Below are positions 4,746-7,471 of a DNA stretch of 7,471 bases, piece by piece. Origin of the DNA: an uncultured Oscillibacter sp. (GTDB taxonomy: Bacteria > Bacillota > Clostridia > Oscillospirales > Oscillospiraceae); contig CAJUOD010000132.1 of the NCBI GenBank assembly GCA_910587875.1, positions 1 through 7,471 of the forward strand, in the 5' to 3' direction. Position numbers and translations under genes: made by a program. Within the stretch, counting starts at the first letter, position 1. Each line of letters starts with the position of its first letter. A model generated the notes under the pieces. The model saw nothing but the letters and a program-made list of their open reading frames with translations. It ran no database searches and was not told the origin of the DNA.

Positions 4746-7450
4746 ATGCTGACGCTCTTGACCGGCCGGGCCAGAACCGGCAAATCCACCACGGTGCTGC
4801 ATCGCATCGCCGCCCGTCCGGAGGGCCGGAATCAGATTCTCCTGGTCCCCGAACACGCCTCCCACCAGGCGGAGGTGGACCTGTGCCGGGCCTGCGGAGA
4901 CGCCGCCAGCCAATACGCCGAGGTTTTGAGCTTCCGCCGCCTCTCGGACCGGGTGCTGTCCCTCACCGGGGGCGCGTCCCAGGTGCCCCTGGACGCCGGA
5001 GGCAAGCTCCTCACCCTGGAAAAGGCCCTTTTGGAGGTCTCCCCGGAGCTGACGGTGTACCGCCGCCCCTCCCGGAAGTCCGCCTTCCTCCGCCAGCTCC
5101 TGGCCCTGTTCGACGAGCTCCGCTGCTGCGAGGTCTCCCCCGAGACCCTCTACGAGCAGTCCCAGGCCGTCGCCGGGGCCACCCGGGACAAGCTCCGGGA
5201 CCTGAGCCTGATTTACGCCGCCTACGAGGCCCGCCTCCTCCGTCCCGGCCTGGACGCCCGGGACCGGATGACCCGCCTGTGCGACCATCTGGAGGAGTCC
5301 GGCTACGCCCGGGATAAGGATATCTACATCGACGGCTTCACCTATTTCACCGCCCAGGAGCGCCGCTGCCTCTCCATTCTCCTCCGACAGGCCCACTCCC
5401 TCACCGTCACCCTTCTGGGGGAGCCCAACAGCCGCGAGGAGATCTTCGAGGCCTCCCTCCGCACCCTGGACCGCCTCCGCCGCCTGGCAGAGCGGGAGGG
5501 CAAGCCCGTCCGAATCGAAAATTTAACGGCCCGGGACCCCTCCCCCCTGGGCCATTTGGAGCGCCATTTTTTCGGCGAGACCCTCCCCTATGAGGGAGAG
5601 GCCCCCCAAATCCGCCTCCTTCAGGCGGACACGGTGTTCTCCGAGGTGGAGCAGGCCGCCGCCGCCATCCGCCGCCTCCTGGCGGAGGGGAAATGCCGCT
5701 GCCGGGACGTCACCGTGGCCGCCCGGAACATTGAGACCTACGAGGCCGCCATCGAGACGGTCTTCGAGCGCTGGCAGATTCCCGCCTACCTGAGCCGCCG
5801 CAGCGACATCCTGGAAAAGCCGGCCCTCAGCCTCCTCACCGGCGTCCTGGCCTCCCTGGGCGGGGGCTACGAGTACGACGACATGTTCCGCTGGCTGAAA
5901 ACCGGCCTGGCGGGCCTGACTCCCGAGGAGTGCGACCAGCTGGAGAACTACGTCCTCAAGTGGGAGGTCCACGGCGGCATGTGGCTCCGGGACGTGGACT
6001 GGCAGGAGAACCCGGACGGCTACGGGGCCCCCTGGACCCCCGCCCGGGAGGAGCAGCTGGCCCAGGTGAACGCCCTGCGCCGCCGGGTTCAGGCCCCCCT
6101 TGCCCGCCTGGCGGAGGGGATGCGGTCCGGCGAAACCGCCGCCGAAAAGGTCAACGCCCTCTTCGGCTTCATGGAGGAGCTGGGCCTCCAGGACGCCCTG
6201 GAGCGCCAGATGAGGTCCCAGGCGGAGGCGGGCCGCCTCCAGGACGCGGAGGAGACCGCCCAGCTGTGGGAGATTCTCTGCGGCGTGCTGGACCAGTTCG
6301 TGGAGATCCTGGGGGACGAGCCCATGGAGCTGGAGGAGTTCACTCGCCTCTTCCGCCAGGTGCTGACGGAGTACAGCGTGGGCACCATTCCCGTCTCGCT
6401 GGACCAGGTCCAGGTCTCCGGCGTGGCCCGGAACGACCGCCACACGGCGAAATACCTCTTCCTCCTGGGGGCCAACGACCACGTGCTCCCCACCCCCGGC
6501 CAGGCCGGGGGCATCCTGAACGAGGACGACCGGGAGGAGCTGGCCCGCCTGGGCGTGGAGCTGGCCCCCACGGGCATGGACCAGATGGGCGTGGAGCTCC
6601 AGAACCTCTACGCCGCCCTGGCCCAGCCCACCGAGCGCCTGACGGTGAGCTGGCCTGTCACGGACGTCTCCGGGGCTGAGCTGCGCCCCGCCTTTGTGGT
6701 GGACCGCCTGCTGGCCCTGTTTCCCTCCCTCCGGGTGGAGCGGGAGCCCGCCGCCCGGGACTACCGGCTGACGGCCCCCCTGCCCGCCCTGGAATCCGCC
6801 GTCCCCGGCGGGGCCCTCTGGGGCTGGCTGGAGGAGGAGCCCTCCCTCCGTCCCCGCTTGGAGGCCATGGAGCGCGCCGCCGCCCAGACCCGGGGTGCCC
6901 TGTCCCCCCGGGCCGTCCGGGCCCTGTACGGCGAGCGGGTGAACATGACCGCCTCCCGCCTGGAGCGCATCCGCACCTGCCACTTCTCCTTTTTCATGGA
7001 GTACGGCCTCAAGGCCCGGCCCCGGACCCCCGCCGCCTTCGACGCGCCGCAGATCGGCACCTTCCTCCACTTCCTCCTGGAGCGGGTCACCCGGGACGTC
7101 CAGACCCTGGGGGGCTTCGCCCGGGTGGACCGGGAGACCCTCCACGCCCTGGTCCGCAAGTACATCGACGAGTACGTGGAACAGGAGCTCCGGAACTTCC
7201 AGAACCGGAACGCCCGCTTCCGCTACCTCTTCGCCCGCCTGAGAAGCACGGCCTACGCCGTCATCGACCAGGCGGCGGAGGAGCTGCGCCATTCCGACTT
7301 CGTCCCCCTGGCCTTCGAGCTCTCCTTCGGGGACGGAAAGGACCTCCCCGCCGTGACCGTCTCCGAGCCCGGCGGCGAGCTCCGGGTGGGGGGCAAGGTG
7401 GACCGGGTGGACGGCTGGGTGAAGGACGGCAGGCTCTACCTCCGGGTGGT
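4746..7450 (+). CDS. addB: AddB, ATP-dependent helicase/nuclease subunit B (partial, C-terminus missing)
   Basis: AddB pairs with AddA to form the Bacillota counterpart of RecBCD. The complex resects double-strand breaks and loads RecA after meeting a Chi site. I followed one open frame for 901 codons; family members have about 1,150. Walker A is GRARTGKS (7-14). The inactivated helicase-like region includes the GVARNDRHTAKYLFLLGAND segment (559-578), typical of AddB. Other family marks are DIYIDGFTYFT in the first third and LENYVLKW in the middle. The nuclease domain starts with Cys745 (TCHFSFFMEYGLK), the first of four Fe-S cysteines, then IGTFLH (770-775) and the VDRVD segment around Asp886. 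The three C-terminal cysteines and the DYK motif are missing because the sequence ends. addA normally lies downstream, outside the window. After 7450 the frame continues only into adapter bases, so do not read that part as protein. Confidence 0.95.
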
Positions 7451-7471
7451 AGATCGGAAGAGCACACGTCT
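7451..7471 (+). other. Illumina TruSeq adapter sequence (artefact)
   Basis: The last 21 bases begin AGATCGGAAGAGC and continue with ACACGTCT, which is the start of the standard TruSeq read-1 adapter. It keeps the addB frame open by chance and yields a false ending in place of the VVDYK nuclease motif expected at this point. On the opposite strand it creates a false start reading MCSSDL, a peptide known from adapter-contaminated entries. These bases should be trimmed. Confidence 0.97.

Noticed and set aside
5523..7292. A 589-codon minus-strand open frame opposite addB
   Set aside because: It is rich in Gly, Val, Leu and His with no motif, and lies fully antisense to the well-supported addB frame. 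High GC removes stop codons from this frame.
7261..7467. A small minus-strand frame starting MCSSDL at the right end
   Set aside because: Its start codon and first residues come from adapter bases, and the rest is antisense to addB.
1..7471. CRISPR array, tRNA, rRNA, riboswitch or insertion sequence
   Set aside because: I saw no regularly spaced repeats, no tRNA-like cloverleaf, no rRNA segments and no transposase motifs on either strand, and nearly all bases are accounted for by coding genes.

Overview
The window looks like chromosomal DNA from a high-GC member of the Bacillota. A gut Clostridia / Oscillospirales-type genome is the best guess. The reasons are a Bacillota-type AddB (the rexB/addB family with an Fe-S nuclease domain), strong AAGGAGG-type ribosome binding sites, and heavy use of GCC, CTG, CGC and GGC codons in every gene. 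No species can be named from the sequence alone.

Positions 1-4606, minus strand, hold the head and packaging module of a PBSX-like tailed phage. It reads right to left: small terminase, large terminase, portal protein, prohead protease with a probable scaffold tail, and major capsid protein, which runs off the left edge. This is the gene order of the Bacillus subtilis PBSX xtmA-xtmB-xkdE-xkdF-xkdG block. The first four genes overlap or lie 3 bases apart, which suggests translational coupling. The capsid gene follows after a 54-base gap with its own strong ribosome binding site. Together they would make a procapsid: portal and capsid assemble around the protease/scaffold, and the terminase pair cuts and pumps DNA through the portal.

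Positions 4607-4745 form a 139-base divergent intergenic region. It holds a good extended -10 promoter for the rightward gene, an AT-rich tract, a weak candidate leftward promoter, and a palindrome that differs by one base from the chromosomal parS consensus (the ParB/Spo0J binding site).

Positions 4746-7450, plus strand, encode the first 901 codons of addB, a subunit of the AddAB helicase-nuclease used in double-strand break repair. The gene is cut off just before its nuclease DYK motif.

Positions 7451-7471 are not biological. They match the start of the Illumina TruSeq adapter, so the true sequence ends at 7450.

The most interesting points are the direct abutment of a phage head module on a housekeeping repair gene with no integrase, repressor or early genes between them, and the parS-like palindrome inside the shared promoter region. 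The abutment could be a prophage edge, a decayed prophage, or a domesticated PBSX- or gene-transfer-agent-like element. Long open frames antisense to both blocks are by-products of high GC and are not annotated.
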